From positions 1-41,907 of the forward strand of contig NZ_QXGH01000002.1 in assembly GCF_003515065.1 (NCBI RefSeq): a stretch of 41,907 bases of DNA, given 5' to 3'. Within the stretch, counting starts at the first letter, position 1. The number at the start of each line of letters is the position of its first letter. Under the pieces are notes generated by a model that was given only the letters and a program-made list of their open reading frames with translations, had not been told where the DNA came from and searched no databases. Source of the stretch: Nocardioides immobilis (lineage in GTDB: Bacteria; Actinomycetota; Actinomycetes; Propionibacteriales; Nocardioidaceae). Positions 16,497-24,439 of this stretch are shown piece by piece. A program made the position numbers and the translations under genes.

Positions 16497-17342
16497 TCAT
16501 GCAGGCAGGGCATCCTTCGTGATGACCCAGAATTTCTTGTGGAACGGACCCTTGGAGGTCCACGTCACGTGGAGGCCGGACGGCAGAGCGATCAGGTCGC
16601 CTGCTCGGTAGTCCCACTCCTCGCCCGTCTCGTCGTTCCGGAGGTGGGCCTCCCCCTCGAGCATGAGGATGGTCTCGTCCCCGCGGGTAGCGGTGTAGGG
16701 GGTCGTCAGGGTGCCGTCGGGCTCGCAGCCGGGGATTCCCTTGCCTGTACGCCAGAGACCCGACATCAGCGTGCCGGTCGTGCCCTCGGGGCAGAAGACG
16801 ACGTACTCACCCTTGGTGAGGTCGCCTTCGAGCGGCTCGGTGAAGTCGTTCTGCGTCCATTCCTCGGGGTTGTCGCTGACGTTGGCGACGATCAAGTCGT
16901 CGAACTTCGCGCCGGTGGCGTCGGTGCCGTCCCAGGTGGTCCAGAACTTCTTGAAGTACGGTCCCCTGATCTCCCAGGACACCTCCAGCCCCTTGGGTTG
17001 GTAGACGATCGAACCAGGCCCCACGTCGTACTGCTTGCCGGTCTTCTTGACCGTGATAGCGGCGGAGCCTTCGAGCACGACCGCACACCCGTCGCCGAGC
17101 GGCGACGACCACACAACCGTGCCAGAGCCATCGGCGTTCGCGCCCGGCGCAGCAGCGTGGTAGCGCCAGAGGCCCGACGTCAGATTGCCGCTGGTCCCTT
17201 CGGGGCGGAACAGTGCGATCTCGCCCTGCGCCTCGGCGCGACCGAGAGTGGGCTCCTCCCACTCAAAGGGCTCCCATTCGTTCTTGGCCGGGTCAACGGA
17301 GCCGTTGAAAATGCGACCCGTGCCCGCTTTGGTGACGGTCAT
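16497..17342 (-). CDS. Double-cupin protein (cupin_3/DUF861 repeats)
   Basis: A 281-residue protein made of two similar cupin domains (about 40-140 and 165-275). Each half shows EGTxGxLxSGLWR, then G-x(3-5)-VLEG or MLEGEAxxR, then GDxxxxPxGLxVxW followed by GPxxKKFW. This belongs to the EutQ/ureidoglycine-aminohydrolase-like cupin group, whose members bind metal or small ligands. The reaction is unknown. GGAGG precedes the ATG at a good distance. It is divergent from a PucR-family gene 250 bp away. PucR proteins often control purine or amine catabolism, so it is probably the target of that regulator. A terminator follows. Confidence 0.85.
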   Translation of the reverse strand: MTVTKAGTGRIFNGSVDPAKNEWEPFEWEEPTLGRAEAQGEIALFRPEGTSGNLTSGLWRYHAAAPGANADGSGTVVWSSPLGDGCAVVLEGSAAITVKKTGKQYDVGPGSIVYQPKGLEVSWEIRGPYFKKFWTTWDGTDATGAKFDDLIVANVSDNPEEWTQNDFTEPLEGDLTKGEYVVFCPEGTTGTLMSGLWRTGKGIPGCEPDGTLTTPYTATRGDETILMLEGEAHLRNDETGEEWDYRAGDLIALPSGLHVTWTSKGPFHKKFWVITKDALPA

Positions 17343-17482
17343 GTTGGTTCCTCCTTGTGCCTCAGCGACTTGTTGACCCGCTTCAGGTGTTGTCGGTGCT
17401 GGGCGAGGCGAGACATGATTTGACGTTCATCACGCTAGGGCGGCGTGTGAGCGACACCACTGTCCCAGCGGGCCAAGAGGTT

Positions 17483-17500
17483 CGGGGACCTTTGGCCCCG
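17483..17500 (+). promoter_or_regulatory. DosR/DevR-like palindromic box upstream of the PucR gene
   Basis: CGGGGACCTTTGGCCCCG. The arms pair at six of nine positions, and the site resembles the GGGAC-N-TTT-N-GNCCC boxes bound by DosR/DevR-type response regulators of actinobacteria. It lies 94 bp before the PucR start in the divergent gap. A close relative is at 18893. Binding by such a regulator is inference. Confidence 0.4.
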
Positions 17501-17593
17501 CGACGGTCCTGACGCTGGCCGGTTGGTCTGTCAGGATGAACGGGCGAGATTTGCGTTGCTCCTTGGGGACAACCACGCCGGAGGAGAGAGCGC

Positions 17594-18859
17594 ATGGACG
17601 AGGAGGCGGTAGCAGCCCAGCGCGTCGTGCTCGGCGAAAAGATGGGCAACGAGCTCGACGAGCTCACCCAGGAACTTCAGATGGAGATGCTGCGACAGGT
17701 TCCCGACCTTGCGGTCGACCGGACAGTGGTGGAACTGCTCGGAGTCAGCATTCGGAGCAACCTCGAAACGATCGTCCAGGTGCTCCGCAACGTCGTCGAC
17801 GTGGACTTCGTCATCACGCCGATAGGAGCGCGCGAATATGCTCGGCGTCTTGCCCAGCACGGCGTGTCACTGATCGCGCTGCTGCGGGCCTACCGTCTGG
17901 GCCAACGGATGCTGATGGACTGGGGCTTCGCGAAGCTCGTCGAGACGGTCGACGCCCCCCTGGCGCTGGAGTCCTACCACGCACTGGCGCAGGTCACCTA
18001 CCGCTACGTCGACTCGATCTCCGAGCAGGTTGTGGCGGAGTACCAGGAGGAACGCGAGCGCTGGCTTGCCCATCGCAGCACCGTCGTCGCGGACACCCTC
18101 GAACGCCTCCTCGTCGGCGACGCGGTCGACGTCGACAGCGCCGAGAAGGGCCTCGGACACCGGCTCCGGCAGCATCACGTGGGTGTGCTGTTGTGGACCG
18201 CCGACCCCGCGGCCGTCGCTGCCGACCTGGCCATGCTGGAGAACGTCGTGGCCAGGCTTAACCGCGCGATCGACGGCCGGGGGACGCCCATGTTCTGGCC
18301 CAAGGACCGGGCCACCGGCTGGGCCTGGCTGTCCGTCCACGCCGACGTAGAGATGCCCGACCCGCGGCAGCTGGAGGACAGCCTGGCAGGGATCGACCCG
18401 CAGGTGCGCGTGGCGCTCGGCACCCCGGCGGCGGGGCCGAGTGGTTTCCGGGCGACCCACCTCGAGGCGTGCCGGGCACAGCAGGTGGCACTTGTGGCCA
18501 GTGACCGGGGCGCACGAGTCACGTCATTCGGCGACCCCGGGGTACGTGTCGCCTCCCTGCTGGTGCACGACCTCGAGGCGGCCCGACGCCTCGTCCGCAC
18601 CACGCTTGGCGGGCTCGCCCTGGACACCGAGTCCGCCGACCGGCTTCGCGAGACGACGCTCGTTTTCCTGGCAGAGAAGGGGAGCCACACGACGACCTCC
18701 GCGCGCCTCCACCTGCACAAGAACACCGTGAAGTACCGGTTGAAGCGGGCGGTCGAGGAACGGGGTCGGCCCGTGGACGAAGACCGCCTCGACCTTGAGC
18801 TCGCTCTGATCGCCTGCCAATGGCTGGGCCCCGCGGTGCTGGTTTCCAAGGAGCCCTGA
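17594..18859 (+). CDS. PucR/CdaR-family transcriptional regulator
   Basis: A 421-residue regulator. The N-terminal half (about 1-165) is helical and resembles the RsbRD-like sensor of actinobacterial PucR proteins (GVSLIALLRAYRLGQRM, then VAEYQEERERW). A GGDEF-like middle region follows. The C-terminal PucR helix-turn-helix is clear in TTSARLHLHKNTVKYRLKRA (about 374-393), followed by LDLELALIACQWLG. GGAGGAGAG lies before the ATG. Such proteins usually activate nearby catabolic genes when a metabolite binds. Its likely target is the divergent double-cupin gene. Confidence 0.9.
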   Translation: MDEEAVAAQRVVLGEKMGNELDELTQELQMEMLRQVPDLAVDRTVVELLGVSIRSNLETIVQVLRNVVDVDFVITPIGAREYARRLAQHGVSLIALLRAYRLGQRMLMDWGFAKLVETVDAPLALESYHALAQVTYRYVDSISEQVVAEYQEERERWLAHRSTVVADTLERLLVGDAVDVDSAEKGLGHRLRQHHVGVLLWTADPAAVAADLAMLENVVARLNRAIDGRGTPMFWPKDRATGWAWLSVHADVEMPDPRQLEDSLAGIDPQVRVALGTPAAGPSGFRATHLEACRAQQVALVASDRGARVTSFGDPGVRVASLLVHDLEAARRLVRTTLGGLALDTESADRLRETTLVFLAEKGSHTTTSARLHLHKNTVKYRLKRAVEERGRPVDEDRLDLELALIACQWLGPAVLVSKEP

Positions 18860-18892
18860 GCGAGCCTGTCCATTGGCGACAAAAGCGCCCGG

Positions 18893-18910
18893 CGGGGACT
18901 TTTGGCCGTC
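18893..18910 (+). promoter_or_regulatory. Second DosR-like box, after the PucR gene
   Basis: CGGGGACTTTTGGCCGTC shares most positions with the site at 17483-17500, including GGGGAC-N-TTTGGCC. It lies 34 bp after the PucR stop. No clear gene starts just downstream on either strand, apart from a 30-codon minus-strand frame ending at 18909. Confidence 0.3.
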
Positions 18911-19001
18911 AGGCGTCCAGGTCCGCAAGTGCCGCCATCGCCTGTGCCCACCATGCGGCAATCTCGGCTGCATCATCGGGGCTGAGACCTTCTTCATCCA
19001 T
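18909..19001 (-). CDS. Possible 30-residue acidic peptide or gene scrap
   Basis: An ATG at 19001 opens MDEEGLSPDDAAEIAAWWAQ, ending in ALADLDA and a TGA at 18909. A GTG four codons earlier (19013) is also in frame just after a stop. Composition is helix-like and acidic, with coding-like third positions, but there is no good ribosome-binding site. It may be the tail of a lost gene. I see nothing else in 18860-19142. Confidence 0.2.
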   Translation of the reverse strand: MDEEGLSPDDAAEIAAWWAQAMAALADLDA

Positions 19002-19142
19002 CGGATCAATCACCGACTGTCACGTAGGTGACAACGAAGCCGACAGAGCAGGGGCAACTGCGTGTGATGATGCCACCTGCACTGCGGATGGTGCCGAGCA
19101 GAACCCGAAGCTCGTTCTTGGCGGCTATCGCGGTGTGCCACG

Positions 19143-19271
19143 TCATGACGGAGCACCACACAAGAGTTGTGCACGATCACCTGTCGCGACTTTCCGCCTC
19201 GGCCAAGTCCAAATTGGCGAACCGAATGGGTTGCGCAGGTAGTACTCGTTCTGCGTCATAGCCTCGTACAT
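19143..19271 (-). CDS. 42-residue small protein of unknown function
   Basis: An ATG at 19271 is preceded by an excellent GGAGGTGAG. It encodes MYEAMTQNEYYLRNPFGSPI, then WTWPRRKV, ending LLCGAPS. The aromatic and proline content and two basic residues after WTWP are unusual. It follows the 69-residue gene by 23 bp on the same strand, so the two are probably one transcript. I do not recognise either protein. It lies head to head with the activator gene region. Confidence 0.45.
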   Translation of the reverse strand: MYEAMTQNEYYLRNPFGSPIWTWPRRKVATGDRAQLLCGAPS

Positions 19272-19294
19272 CGCTCTCACCTCCAACCGGCTGG

Positions 19295-19504
19295 TCACGA
19301 CGCTTCGAGGAAGCGATCGGCTTCGGAGCGGAGGGCATCGGCGGCAACGCGGTGGCCCATCACGGACGACGGGGGCGGTGCCCAGTACGGAACCGCGGCG
19401 CTTTCGGACATAGCCTTGTCGTCTTCGCGGCGCGCCAGATCGAGCAGGACCTTGCGCAGCAGCGCTGCGAACGTGGCTGGCGCATCGGCGGGGATGCTGT
19501 TCAT
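19295..19504 (-). CDS. 69-residue small protein of unknown function
   Basis: An ATG at 19504 (AGGTGA upstream) encodes MNSIPADAPATFAALLRKVL, then DLARREDDKAM, AVPYWAPPPSSVMGHRVAA and a helical tail RSEADRFLEAS. Two amphipathic helices flank a proline-rich turn containing VPYW. It resembles small uncharacterised actinobacterial proteins, but I cannot name a family. It is divergent from the alcohol regulon's activator, with the operator-like palindrome at 19643 between them. Confidence 0.5.
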   Translation of the reverse strand: MNSIPADAPATFAALLRKVLLDLARREDDKAMSESAAVPYWAPPPSSVMGHRVAADALRSEADRFLEAS

Positions 19505-19642
19505 GACGGATCACCTGCTCGAGGTCGGATTGTCCAGTTCGTGGTGCTTGATGATGTTGCGCCGCCCACGGTCTTCCCCTTGCAGAGCGGCCTGCCAACG
19601 AATAGGCATAGATCCACTGTGCGCCCCAAATCTCCCCGATTC

Positions 19643-19661
19643 GTGTTCAGTTTCTGGACAG
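19643..19661 (+). promoter_or_regulatory. Operator-like palindrome 1, before the activator gene
   Basis: GTGTTCAGTTTCTGGACAG. It matches CTGTTCA-N5-TGAACAG with two differences in the arms. It lies 108 bp upstream of the activator start, suggesting autoregulation, and could also affect the leftward small genes. Confidence 0.6.
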
Positions 19662-19769
19662 GTCACGGGGGTGTGGTGGCTGAGACTTGGGCATGTGCCC
19701 ACCTCGACGACAGGCTCGATGACAGGGATGACAGGTCTGCGATCTCAGGCATACGCTGGAGGAGTTAGC

Positions 19770-21431
19770 GTGGCTTGGAGGATCATGAACTCGCCGTCCG
19801 ACGGAGCCTCGGGGAGCACTCAGGCGCGTCCGGAAATCGAGCTGTCGTGGAAGCGATCCGTGCTCAACGGCATCACTCCAGAGCTGCAAGGTCTCGATGA
19901 GTTGCCCGTCATCGACATCGATCCCTCCAGCCGCCTGTTGACAGCGGCCTCGCCGGTGCTCGACCAGATGGTCGCCAAGTTGACGGGCACCAACTACAGC
20001 CTGCTCCTCGCCGACCGGGACTGCCGGCTGATGTACCGCTGGTTCGACGAGCCGAAGTTCGAGACCGTGATGGACTCGCTCGGCCTGCGGCACGGCGCGA
20101 ACATCGGCGAGGACTCGGTGGGGACGAACGCGCTCGGCACGGCCATCGAGACCCGGCACGGCATAGTCGTGCACGGGACGGAGCACTACATCGAGTCGTT
20201 CAAACGGTTCTCGTGCTACGGCCACCCGATCCGGCACCCGGTCACCCGTCGGATCGAGGGCGTCCTCGACATCACTGGCATCGCGGCCGATGCCAACCCA
20301 CTGCTCGCGCCGTTCCTCGTGCGAGCCGTGGAGGACATCGAACAGCGGCTGCTCGACCAGGCCAAAGCGTCGGAGCGGGCACTGCTGGCGGCATTCCAAT
20401 CAGCCTCACGGCACCGGCAGCGCGCGGTGGCAGCCCTCGGCGACGACATTGTGCTGACCAACAAGGCTGCCCTCGACCTGCTCGAGCCCGGTGACTACGC
20501 GCTCATGCGGATGCTCATGGACGACCTGGAACGGACGCCTGAACGTAGCGCGGAGGTGAGCCTCTCGTCGGGTGCCTCGGTGCACGTGCACCTGGCGCGA
20601 GTCGCCGGCGCCGGAGAGGGGACGATGTTCCACTTCGAGCCCGTCGCCGAACCCCGCCTCCGTTCCCCGCGAGCCCCGGTCATACCAGTCGGTGATGCCG
20701 GTACACCCCTGCTCATCCACGGCTCACCGGGCACCGGGCGGAGCACCGAGGCTCGGCGGATCTTCGGTGACTCGGCTGATTACTTCAACTGCGCTGACGC
20801 CGCCATGGAGGGCGAGATGGCCTTTGGGCGCAGGCTTCGCGATCGCCTCGCGAACCCCGCGGGATCGGTCTGTCTCGAGAACGTCGAGTTGCTGCCTGAT
20901 GCGCTGGTGCCGGTCGTCGTGGAGAGCATCGACGCAGGCAAGGGGCCGCGCCTGGGACTCACGACGATCGAGCTCGAGGAGCTCAGGGGTGCCCACCTCG
21001 GCCTGGCCACCATGATCGTCGAGCGCATCGAGCTCAAGCCCTTGCGTAACCGTGGCGCCGAGGTGTCGGAGATCGCGATGCGCCTCATCCGAGAGCTCAA
21101 CCCGGCCGCCAACGTGCGGCTCATCCCGAGCGTGATCGAGTCATTGGCCACCCGGCCGTGGCCGGGCAACCTGCACGAGCTCAAGGCCGTCTTGGCCCAC
21201 GTCGTCCAGCACCGGTCGGCGGGCGACGTCACGCTGACCGACCTGCCCGAGGCCTACCGCACCAGCTCAGGGGCACGGCAGCTGTGGGGTCGCGAGCAGG
21301 CCGAACACGATGCGATCCTCGCGGCGCTACGGCGTTGCGACGGCAACAAGGTCAAGGCGGCCCAGGAGCTGGGCATCAGCAGAACCACCCTGTACGCCCG
21401 CATTCGCGCGCTCAAGATCACCGGCTTCTGA
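19770..21431 (+). CDS. GAF/AAA/Fis-type activator (AcoR-like), without the sigma-54 contact motif
   Basis: A 553-residue protein. An N-terminal sensor with GAF-like content (about 60-200, including GANIGEDSVGTNALGTAIET) precedes a degenerate AAA+ domain. That domain has a Walker-A-like GSPGTGRS (318-325) and RPWPGNLHELKAVLAHVV (around 460). A Fis-type helix-turn-helix, KVKAAQELGISRTTLYARIR (about 527-546), ends the protein. The GAFTGA loop needed to contact sigma-54 is absent, as in other actinobacterial regulators of alcohol, alkane and ketone oxidation. I chose the GTG at 19770 because GGAGGAG lies five bases before it. Four shared palindromes surrounding this gene and its neighbours are the likely binding sites. 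Confidence 0.88.
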   Translation: MAWRIMNSPSDGASGSTQARPEIELSWKRSVLNGITPELQGLDELPVIDIDPSSRLLTAASPVLDQMVAKLTGTNYSLLLADRDCRLMYRWFDEPKFETVMDSLGLRHGANIGEDSVGTNALGTAIETRHGIVVHGTEHYIESFKRFSCYGHPIRHPVTRRIEGVLDITGIAADANPLLAPFLVRAVEDIEQRLLDQAKASERALLAAFQSASRHRQRAVAALGDDIVLTNKAALDLLEPGDYALMRMLMDDLERTPERSAEVSLSSGASVHVHLARVAGAGEGTMFHFEPVAEPRLRSPRAPVIPVGDAGTPLLIHGSPGTGRSTEARRIFGDSADYFNCADAAMEGEMAFGRRLRDRLANPAGSVCLENVELLPDALVPVVVESIDAGKGPRLGLTTIELEELRGAHLGLATMIVERIELKPLRNRGAEVSEIAMRLIRELNPAANVRLIPSVIESLATRPWPGNLHELKAVLAHVVQHRSAGDVTLTDLPEAYRTSSGARQLWGREQAEHDAILAALRRCDGNKVKAAQELGISRTTLYARIRALKITGF

Positions 21432-21432
21432 C

Positions 21433-21451
21433 CTGTTCACTTCCTGAACAG
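21433..21451 (+). promoter_or_regulatory. Operator-like palindrome 2, before the membrane protein gene
   Basis: CTGTTCACTTCCTGAACAG, a perfect 7-bp inverted repeat around five bases, starting two bases after the activator's stop. The 28 bases that follow match those after palindrome 3 at 23 positions and contain TAGCGTG, probably the core promoter. Confidence 0.8.
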
Positions 21452-21581
21452 TCCGCCCCTCCTCGCCGTCCTTAGCGTGGCTGATGCCCGCCTCGCCACG
21501 GGCATCGCACCTGGATGCCGGTGGCGACCGCCACGGCCATCTCGCTGCGACGCTGCATCCCATCTCACCCCAGGAGGGGCA

Positions 21582-22727
21582 ATGACAACGTATGAGCAAA
21601 GCAGTGAAGCGGACGTGACGACGGTCGCCGCGGCCCAAGCCGCCCGCGTCCCCGCATTCGGACGGGCGACCCCGGTCGTGACCGTCGCAGTGATCTTCGC
21701 AGTGTCCGTGGTCAGTTGGTGGCTTCTGGCCGATCCCCGGTGGAGTCTCACGGGTGCCTCGGCCCCGGTTGTCAGTTGTGTGCTGTTCTGGACGATTCTC
21801 GGTTGCCTGTTTACCGGCTTCACGTTTGCGAACTGGCCGTTCTCCACCCTGCCTCAACCAGTGGCGGGCCTTGCCCAGGTGACCGCCACCGTGATGATCG
21901 GGGTGGGCGCGACACTGCTCTTCACCCGTGGCGTGGGCAGCTGGGACCCGACGTTCTCGGCTGAAACCGGGGGTGGTGCTGGATACACAGCGACGGCGTT
22001 CATCGTGCTTGTCGGCTTCTACGCCTTCACGCTGGCCTCCGCCAGTTGGGGAGGGTATCCGTTCGAGTCCGTGTCGGCTCCGCTGGCCAGTGTTGGGCAG
22101 TTCTTCGTCGGTGCCTTCATCACGCTGGTCGGTGTGGTCGTCCTGGTGTACCCCAACTTCAACGCTCAGCTCGCCGCGAACGCTCCGATCCTGCTTCCGG
22201 ACGCGTTGGGTTGGGCCTACTCCAGCATCGTGGTCGCGATCGTGGCGGCGATGCAGTGGCAGAACTGGCCGTGGGCCGGCATCGGCAACCGTCACGCCCG
22301 CGCGTTGGTTGCCCTGGTCGCCACGCTGGGCGGCGGCTACCTGCTGAAGCTCGCGCTCGAGGCAGTGGTGAGGGCCGTCGTCCCAGCGGGCATCGAGGCT
22401 CTCCCGACTTTCTCGGCGGCGGTCGAGTCCGCTCAGCTGGGAGTCTGCTTCAGTCTTTGGGCGCTGATTGTCGGCCTGCTGTTCGCACCCGGCGAGTCCG
22501 GGTCAGTCGGTGTCAGCCGGGCGGCTCGGACCGCCCTGGTCGCAGTTCTCGCTATCACTACCTACGTCGTCTTCACGCGATTCCTGGCGACGTCCGTCCT
22601 CCACTTCCCAGCGATCAAGGGAAGCTACGGCGGCGACCCGCTGGCGTTTATCGACTGGACCATCCTGATCGTCCTGTGGCACGCGGTGGCATTCGGCGGC
22701 CACTTCGCGACCCGCAAGTCGGCCTAG
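21582..22727 (+). CDS. Polytopic membrane protein (about 10 helices)
   Basis: A 381-residue protein with around ten hydrophobic segments, starting with PVVTVAVIFAVSVVSWWLL (about 29-47) and ending with FIDWTILIVLWHAVAFGGHF. Many conserved-looking tryptophans and aromatic residues occur at helix ends. AGGAGGGG precedes the ATG at 21582. I do not know the family. It stands first in an alcohol-oxidation regulon, under the same palindrome as the aldehyde dehydrogenase. It may bring in the substrate or transfer electrons at the membrane, but neither is shown by the sequence. Confidence 0.8.
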   Translation: MTTYEQSSEADVTTVAAAQAARVPAFGRATPVVTVAVIFAVSVVSWWLLADPRWSLTGASAPVVSCVLFWTILGCLFTGFTFANWPFSTLPQPVAGLAQVTATVMIGVGATLLFTRGVGSWDPTFSAETGGGAGYTATAFIVLVGFYAFTLASASWGGYPFESVSAPLASVGQFFVGAFITLVGVVVLVYPNFNAQLAANAPILLPDALGWAYSSIVVAIVAAMQWQNWPWAGIGNRHARALVALVATLGGGYLLKLALEAVVRAVVPAGIEALPTFSAAVESAQLGVCFSLWALIVGLLFAPGESGSVGVSRAARTALVAVLAITTYVVFTRFLATSVLHFPAIKGSYGGDPLAFIDWTILIVLWHAVAFGGHFATRKSA

Positions 22728-22744
22728 GGCCAGCGGCTTCAAGC

Positions 22745-22763
22745 CTGTTCACTTCCTGAACAG
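22745..22763 (+). promoter_or_regulatory. Operator-like palindrome 3, before the aldehyde dehydrogenase gene
   Basis: CTGTTCACTTCCTGAACAG, identical to palindrome 2 in all 19 bases. It lies 74 bp before the ATG and is followed by the same promoter-like block ending TAGCGTG. Confidence 0.8.
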
Positions 22764-22837
22764 TTCCCCCCTCCTCACCGTACCTAGCGTGTTGACGTCC
22801 AGGTCACACACCGAGGTATCGCACCAGGAGGCGCACC

Positions 22838-24334
22838 ATGACCGCCGTTCTAGAAGTCCAACTCCAGCCCCGTGTCCGCGAGTTTCTTGCCGGCAGCAAG
22901 AAGCTGCTCATCGGCGGGGAGTGGGTTGACGCCGCGTCGGGTCGAACGTTCGCAACGTTCGACCCGGCGACGGGGGAGAAGCTCGCCGACGTCGCGTACG
23001 GCGACGCCACCGACATCGACCGAGCCGTCAAGGCTGCACGCCGGGCCTTCGAGGGCCCCTGGTCGCGGATGAAGTCAGCAGAACGTGAGCGCCTGATCTG
23101 GCGCATCGGGGACCTGCTCTCCGAGCGGGCTGAGGCCTTCGGCCAGCTCGAGTCGCTCGACAACGGCAAGTCCGCGGTGATCGCGCAGGTCGTCGACACC
23201 CAGTGGTCGGCCGACGTCTTCCGCTACTACGCCGGCTGGGCGACCAAGATCGAGGGCAGCACCGTCAACGTGTCGATGCCCTTCGCTCCGGACGCGGAGT
23301 TCCACGCCTACACGCTGCGGGAGGCGGTCGGAGTGTGCGGCCAGATCGTGCCGTGGAACTTCCCGCTGCTGATGGCAGCCTGGAAGATCGCCCCGGCCCT
23401 GGCGGCCGGGAACACCGTCGTACTCAAGCCGGCAGAGCAGACGCCGCTGACCGCGCTCCTGCTCGGTGAGCTGTTCGAGGAGGCCGGCTTCCCTCCCGGC
23501 GTGGTCAACATCGTCACGGGGTACGGCGACGCCGGTGCCGCGCTCTCCGCCCACCACGACGTGGACAAGGTGGCCTTCACTGGCTCCACCGAGGTCGGCA
23601 AGCTCGTCATCGATGCAGCCAAGGGCAACCTGAAGAAGGTCTCGCTCGAGCTGGGCGGCAAGAGCCCCAACATCGTGTTCGCCGATGCCGACTTCGACCT
23701 GGCCGTCGCCGGCTCGGTCAACGCTTGGCTCTTCAACCACGGCCAGTCCTGCGTCGCCGGCACCCGGCTGTTCGTCGAGGACAAGATCTTCGACGACTTC
23801 ACCGCCGCGGTGGCCGAGGCTGCCTCGCAGGTCAAGATCGGTCCCGGGCTGGACCCGACCACCCAACTGGGTCCCCTGGTCTCTCAGGAGCAGTTCGACA
23901 GGGTGACCGGCTACCTCCAGGCGGGCCTTGCTGACGGTGCCCGCGCGCTGACCGGGGGCAAGCGGTTCGGGGACCGTGGCTTCTTCGTCGAGCCGACCGT
24001 GTTCGTCGACGTCGACCCGTCGTTCTCGATCGTGAAGGAGGAGATCTTCGGACCAGTGGTGGCCGCCATGCCCTTCAACGCTTCCGACGGCATCGCGGCC
24101 GCGGCCAACGACAGCGAGTACGGCCTGGCCGCCGGCATCTGGACCAAGGACATCTCGCGGGCCCACAAGGTCGCCAAGCAGCTGAAAGCCGGGTCGATCT
24201 GGGTCAACCAGTACAACGGCTTTGACACCGCTCTCCCGTTCGGTGGCTACAAGCAGTCCGGTTGGGGCCGCGAGCTCGGCGCCGCCGCCCTCGACCTCTA
24301 CACGCAGACGAAGGCCGTCAACATCGCTCTGTGA
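22838..24334 (+). CDS. NAD(P)-dependent aldehyde dehydrogenase
   Basis: A 498-residue aldehyde dehydrogenase of the classical family, oxidising an aldehyde to the acid. Visible motifs are PWNFPLLMAAWKIAPALAAG (about 172-191), the cofactor loop FTGSTEVGK, the general base Glu271 in LELGGKSPN, and the nucleophile Cys305 in NHGQSCVAG. The C-terminal FGGYKQSGWGRELG is typical. AGGAGG precedes the ATG. It lies between the membrane protein and the convergent NDMA-dependent alcohol dehydrogenase, under palindrome 3, so it should take the aldehyde made by that enzyme. Confidence 0.95.
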   Translation: MTAVLEVQLQPRVREFLAGSKKLLIGGEWVDAASGRTFATFDPATGEKLADVAYGDATDIDRAVKAARRAFEGPWSRMKSAERERLIWRIGDLLSERAEAFGQLESLDNGKSAVIAQVVDTQWSADVFRYYAGWATKIEGSTVNVSMPFAPDAEFHAYTLREAVGVCGQIVPWNFPLLMAAWKIAPALAAGNTVVLKPAEQTPLTALLLGELFEEAGFPPGVVNIVTGYGDAGAALSAHHDVDKVAFTGSTEVGKLVIDAAKGNLKKVSLELGGKSPNIVFADADFDLAVAGSVNAWLFNHGQSCVAGTRLFVEDKIFDDFTAAVAEAASQVKIGPGLDPTTQLGPLVSQEQFDRVTGYLQAGLADGARALTGGKRFGDRGFFVEPTVFVDVDPSFSIVKEEIFGPVVAAMPFNASDGIAAAANDSEYGLAAGIWTKDISRAHKVAKQLKAGSIWVNQYNGFDTALPFGGYKQSGWGRELGAAALDLYTQTKAVNIAL

Positions 24335-24395
24335 TCCCTTGACCCGGCGGGCGGGCGGTTGGCGAGACCGTCCGCCCGTCGGCACCACCACACAG

Positions 24396-24426
24396 CGACG
24401 CCCGCCACGAACCGTGGCGGGCGTCG
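24396..24426. terminator. Bidirectional terminator between convergent dehydrogenase genes
   Basis: A perfect 14-bp stem (CGACGCCCGCCACG at 24396-24409 with its complement at 24413-24426) and a 3-nt loop. A second, imperfect hairpin precedes it at 24344-24384. It sits between the aldehyde and alcohol dehydrogenase stop codons. Confidence 0.8.
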
Positions 24427-24439
24427 TCGTGTCGGGCGG

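Noticed and set aside
23075..24391. A 438-codon frame antisense to the aldehyde dehydrogenase
   Set aside because: Shadow frame; the sense strand has Glu271, Cys305 and all ALDH motifs.
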